DNA from: Bacillaceae bacterium
GTDB taxonomy: Bacteria > Bacillota > Bacilli > Bacillales > Alkalibacillaceae
Assembly (NCBI GenBank): GCA_017656265.1
Contig: JACDOD010000009.1
Location: 1 to 64,000, forward strand
DNA length: 64,000 nt
Direction: 5' to 3'
Shown: piece after piece, positions 45,932 to 55,134 of the stretch
How positions within the stretch are numbered: position 1 is the stretch's first letter
Layout: each line of letters opens with the position of its first letter
Position numbers and translations under genes: made by a program
The notes under the pieces: generated by a model
What the model was told of the DNA's origin: nothing
The model's database searches: none
Seen by the model: only the letters and a program-made list of their open reading frames with translations

Positions 45932-47047
45932 ATGAAAAATGAAATGGTAAAGGAAGGGCAAGAAACAAAAGACATCTTTCCTGTGAAGGATGTTGACTAC
46001 CTGGAATACTACACGGGTAATGCCAAGCAGGCATGCCACTTTTTCTGTACAGCATTTGGGTTTGATACAGTGGCTTATTCCGGGCTGGAAACAGGAAACC
46101 GCGAAACCGTTTCGTATGTTCTGCAGAAGCAAAAAGTCCGTCTGGTCATCACCGGGTCCTATCATGAGGATCATGAAGTAGCTCATTTTGTTAAAAAGCA
46201 TGGTGACGGAGTAAAAGATATTGCCTTATTAGTAGATGATGTAGAAAAGGCATATAAAGACGCCGTATCCAGAGGAGCTATTGAAGTGATGCCGCCGAAG
46301 GAATATTCTGATAACCATGGTGTGATTAAAAAAGCCATTATTGGAACGTATGGGGATACGATTCACTCGTTAATTGAACGAAAAAATTATCATGGGGCAT
46401 TTTTCCCTGGTTTTGAACCGATGGAAAACAAATATGAGCCAGTTGATACTGGAATTGCGGCAATTGACCATATCGTGGGAAATGTGGAACGGATGGAAGA
46501 ATGGGTATCTTACTATGAAAAAGTTATGGGATTCAAAGAAATGCGCCATTTTACAGATAAAGACATCACGACGGAGTATTCTGCCCTGATGTCCAAAGTC
46601 ATGCATAACGGCGGCCGGATTAAATTTCCGATTAATGAACCTGCTGAAGGCAAGCGGAAATCACAGATTGAAGAGTATCTGGAGTTTTACAATGGACCGG
46701 GTGTTCAGCATGTGGCTCTGCTTACCGGTGATATCGTCAAAACGGTTACCGAGCTTCGGAAAAATGGGGTAGAATTTTTAGACACTCCGGACACCTATTA
46801 TGACATGCTGACCGAACGGGTGGGAGAAATAGATGAAGAAATAGAAAAGCTGCGGGAGTTAAAGATTCTCGTAGACCGTGATGACGAAGGATATCTGCTG
46901 CAAATCTTCACGAAGCCAATAGTTGACCGTCCGACGTTATTTATTGAGATCATTCAGCGAAAAGGGGCCCGGGGATTTGGTGAAGGCAACTTTAAGGCGC
47001 TCTTTGAATCGATTGAAAGGGAGCAGGAACGCCGGGGCAATCTCTAA
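45932..47047 (+). CDS. hppD: 4-hydroxyphenylpyruvate dioxygenase
   Basis: 371 residues with two vicinal-oxygen-chelate domains. Iron ligands H180 (AIDHIVGNV), H260 (GVQHVALLT) and E339 (LFIEIIQRKG) are visible. It converts 4-hydroxyphenylpyruvate to homogentisate and CO2. ATG follows GGAGGGG. It begins the tyrosine/homogentisate block, 28 bp after the E3 gene, so phenylalanine and tyrosine branches may share a transcript. Confidence 0.95.
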   Translation: MKNEMVKEGQETKDIFPVKDVDYLEYYTGNAKQACHFFCTAFGFDTVAYSGLETGNRETVSYVLQKQKVRLVITGSYHEDHEVAHFVKKHGDGVKDIALLVDDVEKAYKDAVSRGAIEVMPPKEYSDNHGVIKKAIIGTYGDTIHSLIERKNYHGAFFPGFEPMENKYEPVDTGIAAIDHIVGNVERMEEWVSYYEKVMGFKEMRHFTDKDITTEYSALMSKVMHNGGRIKFPINEPAEGKRKSQIEEYLEFYNGPGVQHVALLTGDIVKTVTELRKNGVEFLDTPDTYYDMLTERVGEIDEEIEKLRELKILVDRDDEGYLLQIFTKPIVDRPTLFIEIIQRKGARGFGEGNFKALFESIEREQERRGNL

Positions 47048-47138
47048 GATTAACGAACCAGGGGGTGATTCATTCCCTGGTTCCTTCATACCCTGGATGG
47101 AAGAAAGGGAACACAGGTGAAGAAAGTGTGGTGCAAAC

Positions 47139-47768
47139 ATGGATATTAGACCGTCCGAAGTCGAATGGAAAGAGGCTTATAAACTATTAATAGGATCTGT
47201 ACTGCCAAGACCGATAGCCTTTGTATCTACCATGGATGAAAAAGGAAATGCTAATCTGGCACCCTTTAGTTTTTTTACAGGCATCTGCGCGGATCCCATG
47301 TTAGTCTGTTTTGCCCCGATGCTCCGGGGAACGGATGGGAAAAAGAAAGATACACTGGTGAACATTGAACGTACGAAAGAATTTGTCATCAATGTGGTCA
47401 GCGAAGATTTTGTTGTCGAAATGAACAACTGTGCCATTGAATACGATTATGATGTGGATGAGTTTGAAGAGAATGGCCTGACAAAAGAAGAAAGTGCCAC
47501 AGTAAAACCGCCGCGGGTCAAGGAAAGCAAAGTTCACTTAGAATGCGAGCTATATGACGTGCTGCACTTTGGAGATCAGCCCGGTGCCGGCAGTCTGGTC
47601 ATCGGAAAAGTAAAGTCGGTCCATGTGGATGATGAACTATATGAAAATGGAAGGATTGATACGGAAAAATTAAAGCCTGTTGGAAGGCTGGCCGGACAGG
47701 TTTATACCAATGCCACCGCAGATATGTTTTCGCTGAAAAGGCTGAAAAAACCGGAGGAAAAGAAATGA
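47139..47768 (+). CDS. Flavin reductase-like FMN-binding protein
   Basis: 209 residues of the flavin reductase domain family (DIM6/NTAB type). RPIAFVSTMDEKGNANLAPFSFF and the FVINVVSEDF segment form the FMN site. Such proteins reduce FMN for a partner oxygenase or act as small flavoenzymes. Located between HPPD and fumarylacetoacetate hydrolase, its role in homogentisate breakdown is not established. Its stop overlaps the next start (ATGA). Confidence 0.85.
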   Translation: MDIRPSEVEWKEAYKLLIGSVLPRPIAFVSTMDEKGNANLAPFSFFTGICADPMLVCFAPMLRGTDGKKKDTLVNIERTKEFVINVVSEDFVVEMNNCAIEYDYDVDEFEENGLTKEESATVKPPRVKESKVHLECELYDVLHFGDQPGAGSLVIGKVKSVHVDDELYENGRIDTEKLKPVGRLAGQVYTNATADMFSLKRLKKPEEKK

Positions 47769-48691
47769 AGTTTTGTACCTTTGAAACAAAAGAGGGCTTT
47801 ATCTGTTCTGGATGGGTTGAAGGAGATCAGATCGCAGACATGAATCAGGCTTCAAAGGGACTGCTTCCGGACAACATGCTGGACTTTTTGAAAGAGTATG
47901 AACGGCATATGGAGGTTGTAAAATCAATTTCCAGGGATAGGGAAGAGAAAGAAGGAAGATATCCGATTGAGGATGTCACCTTGAAAGCGCCCCTTCCGAA
48001 TCCGACCAGCCTGCGGGATTTTTACGCATTTGAAGAACATGTGAAAACAGCCCGGGGCAGAAGGGGGCTCGATGTTGTGCCGGAATGGTATGAGATCCCT
48101 GTCTTTTATTTTTCCAATCACCTGGCTATTGTCGGACCAGGAGAGTCTGTGGTAAAACCAGAGGAATGCAAGTGGCTTGATTACGAGCTGGAGATTGCGT
48201 GCGTGATTGGCAGGGAAGGGCGGAACATTCGGGCAGAAGAAGCTGAGGAGTACATTTTCGGCTATTGCATCATGAATGACTGGAGTGCCCGGGACCTCCA
48301 GCGGAAGGAAATGAAAGTCGGTTTAGGGCCTGCAAAGGGAAAGGATTTTGCCACCTCCCTCGGACCGTATATCGTGACAAAGGATGAATTGGAACCGTTC
48401 AGGATGGAGAATCGCTTTGATCTGGACATGATTGCCAGGGTTAACGGCAAAGAACTGTCGAGAGGAAACTTGAAAGATATTTATTATTCTTTTCCTCAAA
48501 TGATTGAACGGGCTTCCCGGGATGTGACCCTGTATCCGGGAGATGTGATTGGATCGGGAACGGTTGGAAGCGGGTGTATTCTGGAACTTGGAACTGATGT
48601 ACACCGCTGGCTGGAGCCTGGTGATGAGGTGGAGCTGGAAATTACAGGACTTGGAAAGCTTCGCAATACCATTGCTGAAAGAGGTGAATGA
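47765..48691 (+). CDS. Fumarylacetoacetate hydrolase family protein
   Basis: 308 residues. The catalytic metal-binding core (LDYELEIACVIGREGRN, then GYCIMNDWSARDLQRKEMKV and GPKGKDFATSLGP-like) is complete, with acidic ligands in LDYELEIA. It should split fumarylacetoacetate (possibly maleylacetoacetate) into fumarate and acetoacetate. ATG overlaps the flavin reductase stop. It is followed after 3 bp by homogentisate dioxygenase. Confidence 0.9.
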   Translation: MKFCTFETKEGFICSGWVEGDQIADMNQASKGLLPDNMLDFLKEYERHMEVVKSISRDREEKEGRYPIEDVTLKAPLPNPTSLRDFYAFEEHVKTARGRRGLDVVPEWYEIPVFYFSNHLAIVGPGESVVKPEECKWLDYELEIACVIGREGRNIRAEEAEEYIFGYCIMNDWSARDLQRKEMKVGLGPAKGKDFATSLGPYIVTKDELEPFRMENRFDLDMIARVNGKELSRGNLKDIYYSFPQMIERASRDVTLYPGDVIGSGTVGSGCILELGTDVHRWLEPGDEVELEITGLGKLRNTIAERGE

Positions 48692-48694
48692 AAC

Positions 48695-49849
48695 GTGTAT
48701 TACCGTCAGATGGGAGAGATTCCGAAGAAACGCCATACGATTTTTCGTAAAGAAGACGGAACCCTGTATCGTGAGCAGGTTATGGGAACAAAAGGATTTT
48801 CGGGCAGGCAGTCCATTTTGTATCATCACTATATGCCGACAGAAGTGGCGAAAGCTGAAACATCCCAGTCCTATATGCCTGTTTATGAAGAGGATGGAGT
48901 ATTGCGTCACCGTCACTTTTTAACTGATGAAATGAAGGGAAAGGGTGACGGATTGCAGGCGAGAGAATATATTCTTGGAAATGAGGACCTTTTAATTGGG
49001 ACGATGAATGTGGACCAGCCAATGGATATGTTTTACCGCAATGGTGATGGTGATGAGATGCTGTTCGTCCACAGGGGAAGCGGGAAGCTTGAGACCATGT
49101 TTGGAACCATCACGTATCGTCCAGGGGATTATCTGGTGATCCCGATTGGCACGATTTATCGGATTGTACCTGATGATGAAGAGAATAAAATGTTGTTTGT
49201 GGAATCATTCAGTGAAATTACGACCCCGAAACGTTACCGGAATGAATACGGTCAGCTTCTGGAACACAGCCCATTTTGCGAGCGGGACTTTAGAGGGCCT
49301 GAATATCTGGAGACATATGATGAGAAAGGCGAATTTGAGGTTGTAACTAAAACCCGGGGGCAGCTTCATTCCATTGTGTTAAACCACCATCCCCTTGATG
49401 TAGTGGGGTGGGACGGGTACTTATATCCATTTGCCTTTAACATCGAGGACTTCGAACCGATTACCGGAAGAATTCATCAGCCACCTCCAGTCCATCAGAC
49501 ATTTGAAGGGCATAACTTTGTCGTCTGTTCCTTTGTTCCGAGGTTATATGATTATCATCCGGAGGCGATTCCGGCACCGTATTATCACAGCAATGTAAAC
49601 AGTGATGAGCTTTTGTATTACGTGGAAGGAAATTTCATGAGCCGAAAAGGGATTAATGTTGGATCCATTACGCTGCATCCATCCGGTATTCCTCACGGGC
49701 CGCACCCAGGGAAGACGGAAGCCAGCATCGGGAAGAAGGAGACGCTGGAACTGGCAGTGATGATTGATACGTTCCGTCCGCTAAAAGTTGTGAAACGTGC
49801 AAAGGAATTTGAGGACGAACATTACATGTACAGCTGGCTTGAAAAATAA
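48695..49849 (+). CDS. hmgA: Homogentisate 1,2-dioxygenase
   Basis: 384 residues, shorter than the about 430-440 of Pseudomonas or animal enzymes but consistent with a compact Bacillus form. The iron-site region contains PPPVHQTFEGHNFVVCSF, HSNVNSDELLYYVEGNF and HPSGIPHGPHPG with the expected histidines and glutamate. It opens the homogentisate ring to maleylacetoacetate. GTG start follows GAGGTG by eight bases. Last gene of the operon. Confidence 0.93.
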   Translation: MYYRQMGEIPKKRHTIFRKEDGTLYREQVMGTKGFSGRQSILYHHYMPTEVAKAETSQSYMPVYEEDGVLRHRHFLTDEMKGKGDGLQAREYILGNEDLLIGTMNVDQPMDMFYRNGDGDEMLFVHRGSGKLETMFGTITYRPGDYLVIPIGTIYRIVPDDEENKMLFVESFSEITTPKRYRNEYGQLLEHSPFCERDFRGPEYLETYDEKGEFEVVTKTRGQLHSIVLNHHPLDVVGWDGYLYPFAFNIEDFEPITGRIHQPPPVHQTFEGHNFVVCSFVPRLYDYHPEAIPAPYYHSNVNSDELLYYVEGNFMSRKGINVGSITLHPSGIPHGPHPGKTEASIGKKETLELAVMIDTFRPLKVVKRAKEFEDEHYMYSWLEK

Positions 49850-49881
49850 GCAGATAGAGATGCATCCATTTTAGGAAAATG

Positions 49882-49929
49882 CCTGTCATTCAGGGGTGGA
49901 AAAATCCCCTGGATGGCAGGATTTTTTTA
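49882..49929 (+). terminator. Intrinsic terminator of the homogentisate operon
   Basis: CCTGTCATTCAGGGG pairs with CCCCTGGATGGCAGG (few mismatches) and is followed by ATTTTTTTAT. Confidence 0.88.
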
Positions 49930-49977
49930 TGGGCCGTTGTCTGTGTCAGTTGCAACAAAATTCACATGCAGGTATTC

Positions 49978-50175
49978 GGTAAGTGACAGTATTCAGCAGG
50001 TGACAGTATTCGGCAGGTGACAGTATTCGACAAGTGACAGGCACCTGTTTTTTTGCATTCGGCAGGTGACGGTATTCGACAAGTGACAGGCACCTGTTTT
50101 TTTGTTAAAATTCCTTAAGTATATCGATACATTACAAGTGATCATTCGACAAGTGACAGGTACCCAGCAGGTGGA
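49978..50175. repeat. Cluster of GTGACAGG-type intergenic repeats
   Basis: At least seven copies of a (C)AAGTGACAGG / CAGGTGACAG core occur, several extended to ACAGGCACCTGT and followed by T7. This core is widespread in Bacillaceae intergenic DNA. No gene is supported here between the terminator and the transporter. Confidence 0.8.
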
Positions 50176-50285
50176 ACAGACATCACCTGTTTTGGTTCCT
50201 CCGGAAAGGGTGGATAAGCTGTGTTAGAACAACCCTGGGAAAGTGCTACTTTCTGGAGGGAAGGGGGCCTGAAGAGGAGGATATG

Positions 50286-51164
50286 ATGAGCGATAAAAAT
50301 AAAGGAATTATACTGCTGCTGATTTCAGCATTGGGGTTTTCTGTCATGGCTGCCTTTGTAAAGCTGTCAGGTGATCTGCCATCGATTCAAAAGACGCTGT
50401 TCCGCAATGCGGTTTCAGCTGTCATTTCTTTAGGGTTTGTTCTTTATTATAAGGAACGGTTCTTTGGGAAAAGGGAAAATCAAAAATACCTCCTGCTTCG
50501 TTCAACACTGGGAACTCTGGGGATTGTATTTTATTTTTATGCCATTGACCATCTGGTATTATCGGATGCGGATATGTTAAATAAATTAAGTCCCTTTTTT
50601 ACCATTATTTTTGCTGCCCTGTTTTTAAAAGAGAAGCCGATGCGATACCAGATTGCGGCTGTGGTTGTTGCTTTTGCCGGGACGATGTTTATTATTAAGC
50701 CGCAGTTTTCCGTTGAGGTTGTCCCATATTTAGCCGGAATGCTTTCGGCTGTTTTTGCTGCCGGTGCTTATACGGTTCTGAGGGTTTTGGGGGATAAAGA
50801 GAAGTATTTTACGGTTGTTTTTTATTTTTCCTTTTTCTCAACTGTCGTGCTTTTGCCCTTTGTTATTCTGTTTTATGAACCCATGACTACTCGTCAGTTT
50901 GTGTATCTCTTGCTGGCTGGAACCTTTGCTACGGTCGGACAGTTTGGGATCACTCTGGCTTATAAATTTGCGCCTGCAAAAGAGATCTCGATCTTTTTCT
51001 ATTCAACCGTTGTGTTTGCGGCTATTATCAGTATCGTGCTGTTTAATCAGGCACCGGACCTGTTAAGCGTGGTCGGGTATATCATTATTTTTAGTGCGCT
51101 GGCATACATGTTTGTGAAAAATAACGCCATGGAAAAGCAGGCCAAAAAATCAGCAGCCCAGTAA
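50286..51164 (+). CDS. EamA/DMT-family transporter
   Basis: 292 residues, ten hydrophobic helices in two EamA repeats (ISALGFSVMAAFVKLSGDLP; later FATVGQFGITLAYKFAPAKE). Drug/metabolite transporters of this type export metabolites or amino acids; the substrate is unknown. ATG 50286 is five bases after GGAGG, and ATG 50283 is too close. The gene is flanked on both sides by GTGACAGG repeat clusters, suggesting an insertion-prone locus. Confidence 0.9.
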   Translation: MSDKNKGIILLLISALGFSVMAAFVKLSGDLPSIQKTLFRNAVSAVISLGFVLYYKERFFGKRENQKYLLLRSTLGTLGIVFYFYAIDHLVLSDADMLNKLSPFFTIIFAALFLKEKPMRYQIAAVVVAFAGTMFIIKPQFSVEVVPYLAGMLSAVFAAGAYTVLRVLGDKEKYFTVVFYFSFFSTVVLLPFVILFYEPMTTRQFVYLLLAGTFATVGQFGITLAYKFAPAKEISIFFYSTVVFAAIISIVLFNQAPDLLSVVGYIIIFSALAYMFVKNNAMEKQAKKSAAQ

Positions 51165-51212
51165 TGTTTATGAGTCCTTGCTATCATCCGACAAAAACCA
51201 ACAAAAACCGGG

Positions 51213-51385
51213 AAGTGACAGGCACCTGTCGAAGCATGAAAGACAGCTGTTGAAGTATAAAAAGGAGCGCTTTCTAGCATGGGAGCGCTCCTTTTATCAT
51301 AAATGATTCGACAAGTGACAGGCACCACTGATTCACAAGTGACAGGCACCACTAAAAGGCACCACTAAAAAAACAGGCACCACTA
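51213..51385. repeat. Second cluster of GTGACAGGCACC repeats
   Basis: AAGTGACAGGCACC occurs at about 51212, 51311 and 51339, followed by truncated AGGCACCACTA copies up to the panE stop codon. A terminator (51261-51298) lies between them. Confidence 0.8.
51261..51298. terminator. Bidirectional terminator between EamA gene and panE
   Basis: AAAGGAGCGCT pairs with AGCGCTCCTTT. Symmetric A and T runs let it act for both convergent genes. Confidence 0.8.
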
Positions 51386-52297
51386 TGCGTTTTCGAAGGG
51401 TTTGATGAGGCCGTAAATGGTTTTGGTTACGGGCAGTTCGAGCCCTTTCTTGTCGGCCATGCGCAGTGCGCCGCCCTGAAGATGCTCAACTTCCAGGGTT
51501 AATCCTTTCCGTCTGTCCTGGTGCATGGATGATGTGCTCTCTTCTGTGAAACGGTATGCTGATTCGATGGCTTGTTTGAATTGATCATCTGAAATCGGAT
51601 ATCCATAGGACTCGGCCAGAGCGGCCATTTCTTTCAATATATCTTGATAAACCTCAAAGGTTGCCGGGGTGTTTCGTACAGGGCCAATGGAGAGGTCCGC
51701 TGCTGTGGTTACCCCAGAAAAAGCAGTTATAAACACATACTTTTCCCACATAGCCTGTAAAATATTATCCGTGTAATGGGCCTGTATATTGGCCTGCTGA
51801 ACAATTTTATTCAACTCTTCACAAAGCTCCTGCTGGGATGGATGCAACTGCCCGAATACCATCCGATGCTGGTCACTGGTGTGTACCACATGGCCCTTTT
51901 CGTCCAGTGTAGCGATAATAAATGCCAGTCCTCCCAGCACATGTTCTTCTCCCAGTTCGCTCTGAAGAATCTCGATATGTTCGATCCCATTCAGAAGGGG
52001 CAACACTTTTGCGCCTTTTTTGACAAGCTTCTTCAAATTATCAAGAGCCCCTTCGAGATGATACCCCTTAACCGCTGTTATGACGAGATCGGCGTGTTCC
52101 ACATCCTCTGCCTGTTCCATGATATGTAGCTGATCAAAGGAATAGTCTCCTTTTACACTTTTAATAGCCAGTCCGTTCTCCTTTAGCTGCCTGGCTCTCC
52201 TTTTCCGGACAAGAAATGTTACGTCCTGACCGGCTTCCTGCAGCCTTCCGCCAAAGTACGCTCCAAGTGCTCCTGCTCCCTGAATAACGACTTGCAT
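51383..52297 (-). CDS. panE: 2-dehydropantoate 2-reductase
   Basis: 304 residues. NADP-binding start VVIQGAGALGAYFGGRL, then LPLLNGIEHIEIL and the C-terminal helical domain with the catalytic lysine (AMWEKYVFITAFSGVT). It reduces 2-dehydropantoate to pantoate for pantothenate and CoA synthesis. ATG follows GGAG. Its 3' end reaches the repeat cluster. Some family paralogues act on other ketoacids, so pantoate synthesis is likely but not certain. Confidence 0.88.
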   Translation of the reverse strand: MQVVIQGAGALGAYFGGRLQEAGQDVTFLVRKRRARQLKENGLAIKSVKGDYSFDQLHIMEQAEDVEHADLVITAVKGYHLEGALDNLKKLVKKGAKVLPLLNGIEHIEILQSELGEEHVLGGLAFIIATLDEKGHVVHTSDQHRMVFGQLHPSQQELCEELNKIVQQANIQAHYTDNILQAMWEKYVFITAFSGVTTAADLSIGPVRNTPATFEVYQDILKEMAALAESYGYPISDDQFKQAIESAYRFTEESTSSMHQDRRKGLTLEVEHLQGGALRMADKKGLELPVTKTIYGLIKPFENA

Positions 52298-52390
52298 ACC
52301 ATCACTCCAACTTTTAACTTTTTTGATATTGTATCATCCAGGAATCCAATAGTGAATGAATAATCTGAATGTTAACATCCTTTTTCCAAA

Positions 52391-52428
52391 AAACGAAAAA
52401 AGCCGGGTAGTACATTCCGGCTTTTCCA
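52391..52428 (-). terminator. Intrinsic terminator (minus strand)
   Basis: Minus-strand AAAAGCCGG / CCGGCTTTTTT hairpin closes the small unknown gene at 52467-52949. Confidence 0.85.
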
Positions 52429-52466
52429 ATAAAATGATGGTCGTCGTTCTAAACAAGCACTCTTGA

Positions 52467-52949
52467 CTATGTTTCCTGCTCTTCCCAGAAATCTTCCCCA
52501 TATTCCCACATTTCTTTTCCAAGGGTTTGCCTGGCTGCTTTCATGGCCAGTTTAAGTTCATTTGATTGCGCATTCAGCCACTGGTTAACCGTCTGGATCC
52601 AGCGAGTGGCTTTTTCCGAATTAGCGGCATCTTCCTTCATTTTTTCAAACGCCTCAATCGATTTTTTATCGTATTTTTTGGCCTGGAACATACAATTGAT
52701 CATTATTCCATATACATACCGGTGTTTTTCTCCATTTAAAATCCGGTATAAGCACCCGATAGCGGTTGAACGGTGATAACTTGATTTATAATTATATTTA
52801 TGAAGTTTCTCGAGTCCATCAAGATTTTTTGTATCCGGGTAAAGCTTCATCTGTGAAGTAAAGGAGCATTGAACCTGGAGAGCATACATGCTGTTCTGCA
52901 AATGGTGGAGGACCTGCACGAGACCATAAGGCTGGTAGCTTGTATTCAT
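52467..52949 (-). CDS. Uncharacterised 160-residue cytosolic protein
   Basis: Helix-rich, soluble, with aromatic residues spaced through YNYKSSYHRSTAIGCLYRIL and a C-terminal acidic end. A good GGAGGG ribosome site and its own terminator support a real gene. I do not recognise the family, and no catalytic motif is visible. It lies between panE and the nagAB operon without obvious partnership. Confidence 0.75.
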   Translation of the reverse strand: MNTSYQPYGLVQVLHHLQNSMYALQVQCSFTSQMKLYPDTKNLDGLEKLHKYNYKSSYHRSTAIGCLYRILNGEKHRYVYGIMINCMFQAKKYDKKSIEAFEKMKEDAANSEKATRWIQTVNQWLNAQSNELKLAMKAARQTLGKEMWEYGEDFWEEQET

Positions 52950-53198
52950 TTAATCCCTCCTTCTCCGACCAAAATGATTTCTGTTACCATCCTATGCCTG
53001 GTCATTCCATTTCATCACTGAAAAAATGAAAGGGTGTCAGGGTAGAAAGGAATCCTCAGCTGAGATATGCTGGACGAAAACATTTCTGAAGGAAGAGGAA
53101 GTTGTCGGGCTTACGGGGAAATGTAAAGAAAAATGGTTTCCATTTTGAATAGCTGTTTCTATTGAAGCAAATTCTAAGTAACTCAGGAGGAATATAAA

Positions 53199-54404
53199 AT
53201 GATGGGGGATCACCTGATTGTTAAAAATGCCAGGGTTTATGGGGAAGGACAGATGTTTGAAAATGGATTTATTGAAATTCGGGACCAAAAAATTGTCCGG
53301 GTCGGGGATGTTAATGCCCTGCCGGAAGATTTCAACACCCCTGTTATTCGACTGAACAGCAATCTTCACCTGATTCCGGGGTTTATTGACATTCATATTC
53401 ATGGAGCGAATGGTTCGGATACCATGGATGCGACGGAACAAGCTGTTTCAGCCATGGTTGAAGCATTACCGAAAGAGGGGACAACCAGCTTTTTATTGAC
53501 GACAATAACTCAGGAAAATCAGGCAATTGAGACGGCACTTCAAAATGCAGCCCGCTATATCCAAAATCAGGGGAGGATAAGTGGGGCAGAGGTGCTGGGT
53601 GTTCATCTGGAGGGTCCTTTTATTTCCGCAGAAAAAGCCGGTGCCCAGCCCGTCAACTATATGAAAAAGCCGGACAGCAAACTCCTTGAACACTGGCAGA
53701 CCATTGCAGATGGTGCGATTAAAGTGGTCACAATGGCACCGGAGTTATCTGGCGGAATGGAGCTGATTCAACAAGTCAGGAAACAGGGGGCTATTGCATC
53801 CATTGGTCACTCCAATGCTTCCTATAAGATTGTACAGCATGCCATTCAGCGAGGTGCTGAGCATGTGACCCACTTATACAATCAAATGAGCGGACTGCAT
53901 CATCGTGAACCTGGAGTAGTGGGGGGAGCCCTTTTGCATGACGAATTATTTGCGGAAATTATAGCTGATGGGATTCACGTTCATCCCGATGTAATACGGT
54001 TCACCTATCTCCAAAAAACAAGCAGCAGGTTAATCCTTGTTACCGATTCGATTCGGGCAAAAGGTCTGAACAACGGGACGTACGACCTGGGCGGCCAGAC
54101 GGTTACCGTGAAAAATGGAGAGGCAAGGCTATCGGATGGAACTCTGGCAGGAAGTGTACTAAAAATGAATCAGGCAGTAAACCATATGATGAGATTTACC
54201 GGTTGCAGCATGGAGGATATTATTACAATGGCCAGTGCCAACCCGGCAAAGCAGCTTAAACTGGATCACCGAAAAGGAAGTATTGCTCCGGGAAAAGATG
54301 CTGACTTTATTCTTGTGAATGATGAATTCGAAGTTCTCATGACGTTTTGCCGGGGTCGATGTGTATATCGAAAGGAGGGCGTCAGCAAGGATGAAAATCA
54401 TTAA
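53199..54404 (+). CDS. nagA: N-acetylglucosamine-6-phosphate deacetylase
   Basis: 401 residues, amidohydrolase fold. Metal-site motifs IPGFIDIHIHGANG and HLEGPFIS, then SIGHSNA and HLYNQMSG, plus the catalytic aspartate in LVTDSIRA. It deacetylates GlcNAc-6-P to glucosamine-6-P. ATG lies eight bases after GGAGG. It overlaps nagB by 14 bp. Confidence 0.95.
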   Translation: MMGDHLIVKNARVYGEGQMFENGFIEIRDQKIVRVGDVNALPEDFNTPVIRLNSNLHLIPGFIDIHIHGANGSDTMDATEQAVSAMVEALPKEGTTSFLLTTITQENQAIETALQNAARYIQNQGRISGAEVLGVHLEGPFISAEKAGAQPVNYMKKPDSKLLEHWQTIADGAIKVVTMAPELSGGMELIQQVRKQGAIASIGHSNASYKIVQHAIQRGAEHVTHLYNQMSGLHHREPGVVGGALLHDELFAEIIADGIHVHPDVIRFTYLQKTSSRLILVTDSIRAKGLNNGTYDLGGQTVTVKNGEARLSDGTLAGSVLKMNQAVNHMMRFTGCSMEDIITMASANPAKQLKLDHRKGSIAPGKDADFILVNDEFEVLMTFCRGRCVYRKEGVSKDENH

Positions 54405-55134
54405 GGCAATGAATTATGAAGAGATGAGCCAGCTGGCGGCTGATCGAGTGATTGATCGTGTCCGCAGCCATCCCCATTTCACACTGGGATTAGCTACAGG
54501 CGCTACTCCCCTGGGATTATATAACAAGCTTGTCGGGGACCATCAGAAAAATGGGACATCCTATCAGGGAGTTGTCACTTTCAACCTTGATGAATATATC
54601 GGTCTGCCCCCAAACCATCCAAATAGCTATCATTATTATATGAATCAACATTTATTTGATCATATTGATATAGAAGAAAAAAATATTCACTTGCCAGATG
54701 GAACAGCGGAGAACCTGGTCAAGGAATGTATTTTTTATGAAAAGCAGATCCGCCAGGCTGGAGGAATTCGTCTTCAGATTCTGGGGATTGGACAAAATGG
54801 TCATATTGGATTTAATGAACCGGGCACTTCCCCGGACTCCCGCACCCATGTAGTCAGGCTTACGGAATCAACAAGAAAGGCCAATTCCCATTATTTTAAA
54901 TCCATGGAAGAGGTTCCAGCCTGTGCCATTACGATGGGGCTTGCGACCATTATTGAAAGTGAAGAGATTATTTTGCTTGCGTCGGGAGAGCATAAATCAA
55001 GTACGATAGACAAATTGATCCATGGAGATGTTCATCATCAATTTCCGGCGTCGTTGTTAAAAACCCATCCAAATGTCACGGTTATCGCCGATCAGGCTGC
55101 CTTGAAAATGGCAAGAGCTCCCAGGGTGTATTAA
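54391..55134 (+). CDS. nagB: Glucosamine-6-phosphate deaminase
   Basis: 247 residues from ATG 54391 (AAGGAGGG upstream, inside nagA). LGLATGATPLGLYNKLV, FNLDEYIGLPPNHPNSYHYY and GIGQNGHIGFNEPGT are the family signatures. It converts glucosamine-6-P to fructose-6-P and ammonium. No nagR follows in the usual place, so regulation differs or is elsewhere. Confidence 0.95.
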   Translation: MKIIKAMNYEEMSQLAADRVIDRVRSHPHFTLGLATGATPLGLYNKLVGDHQKNGTSYQGVVTFNLDEYIGLPPNHPNSYHYYMNQHLFDHIDIEEKNIHLPDGTAENLVKECIFYEKQIRQAGGIRLQILGIGQNGHIGFNEPGTSPDSRTHVVRLTESTRKANSHYFKSMEEVPACAITMGLATIIESEEIILLASGEHKSSTIDKLIHGDVHHQFPASLLKTHPNVTVIADQAALKMARAPRVY

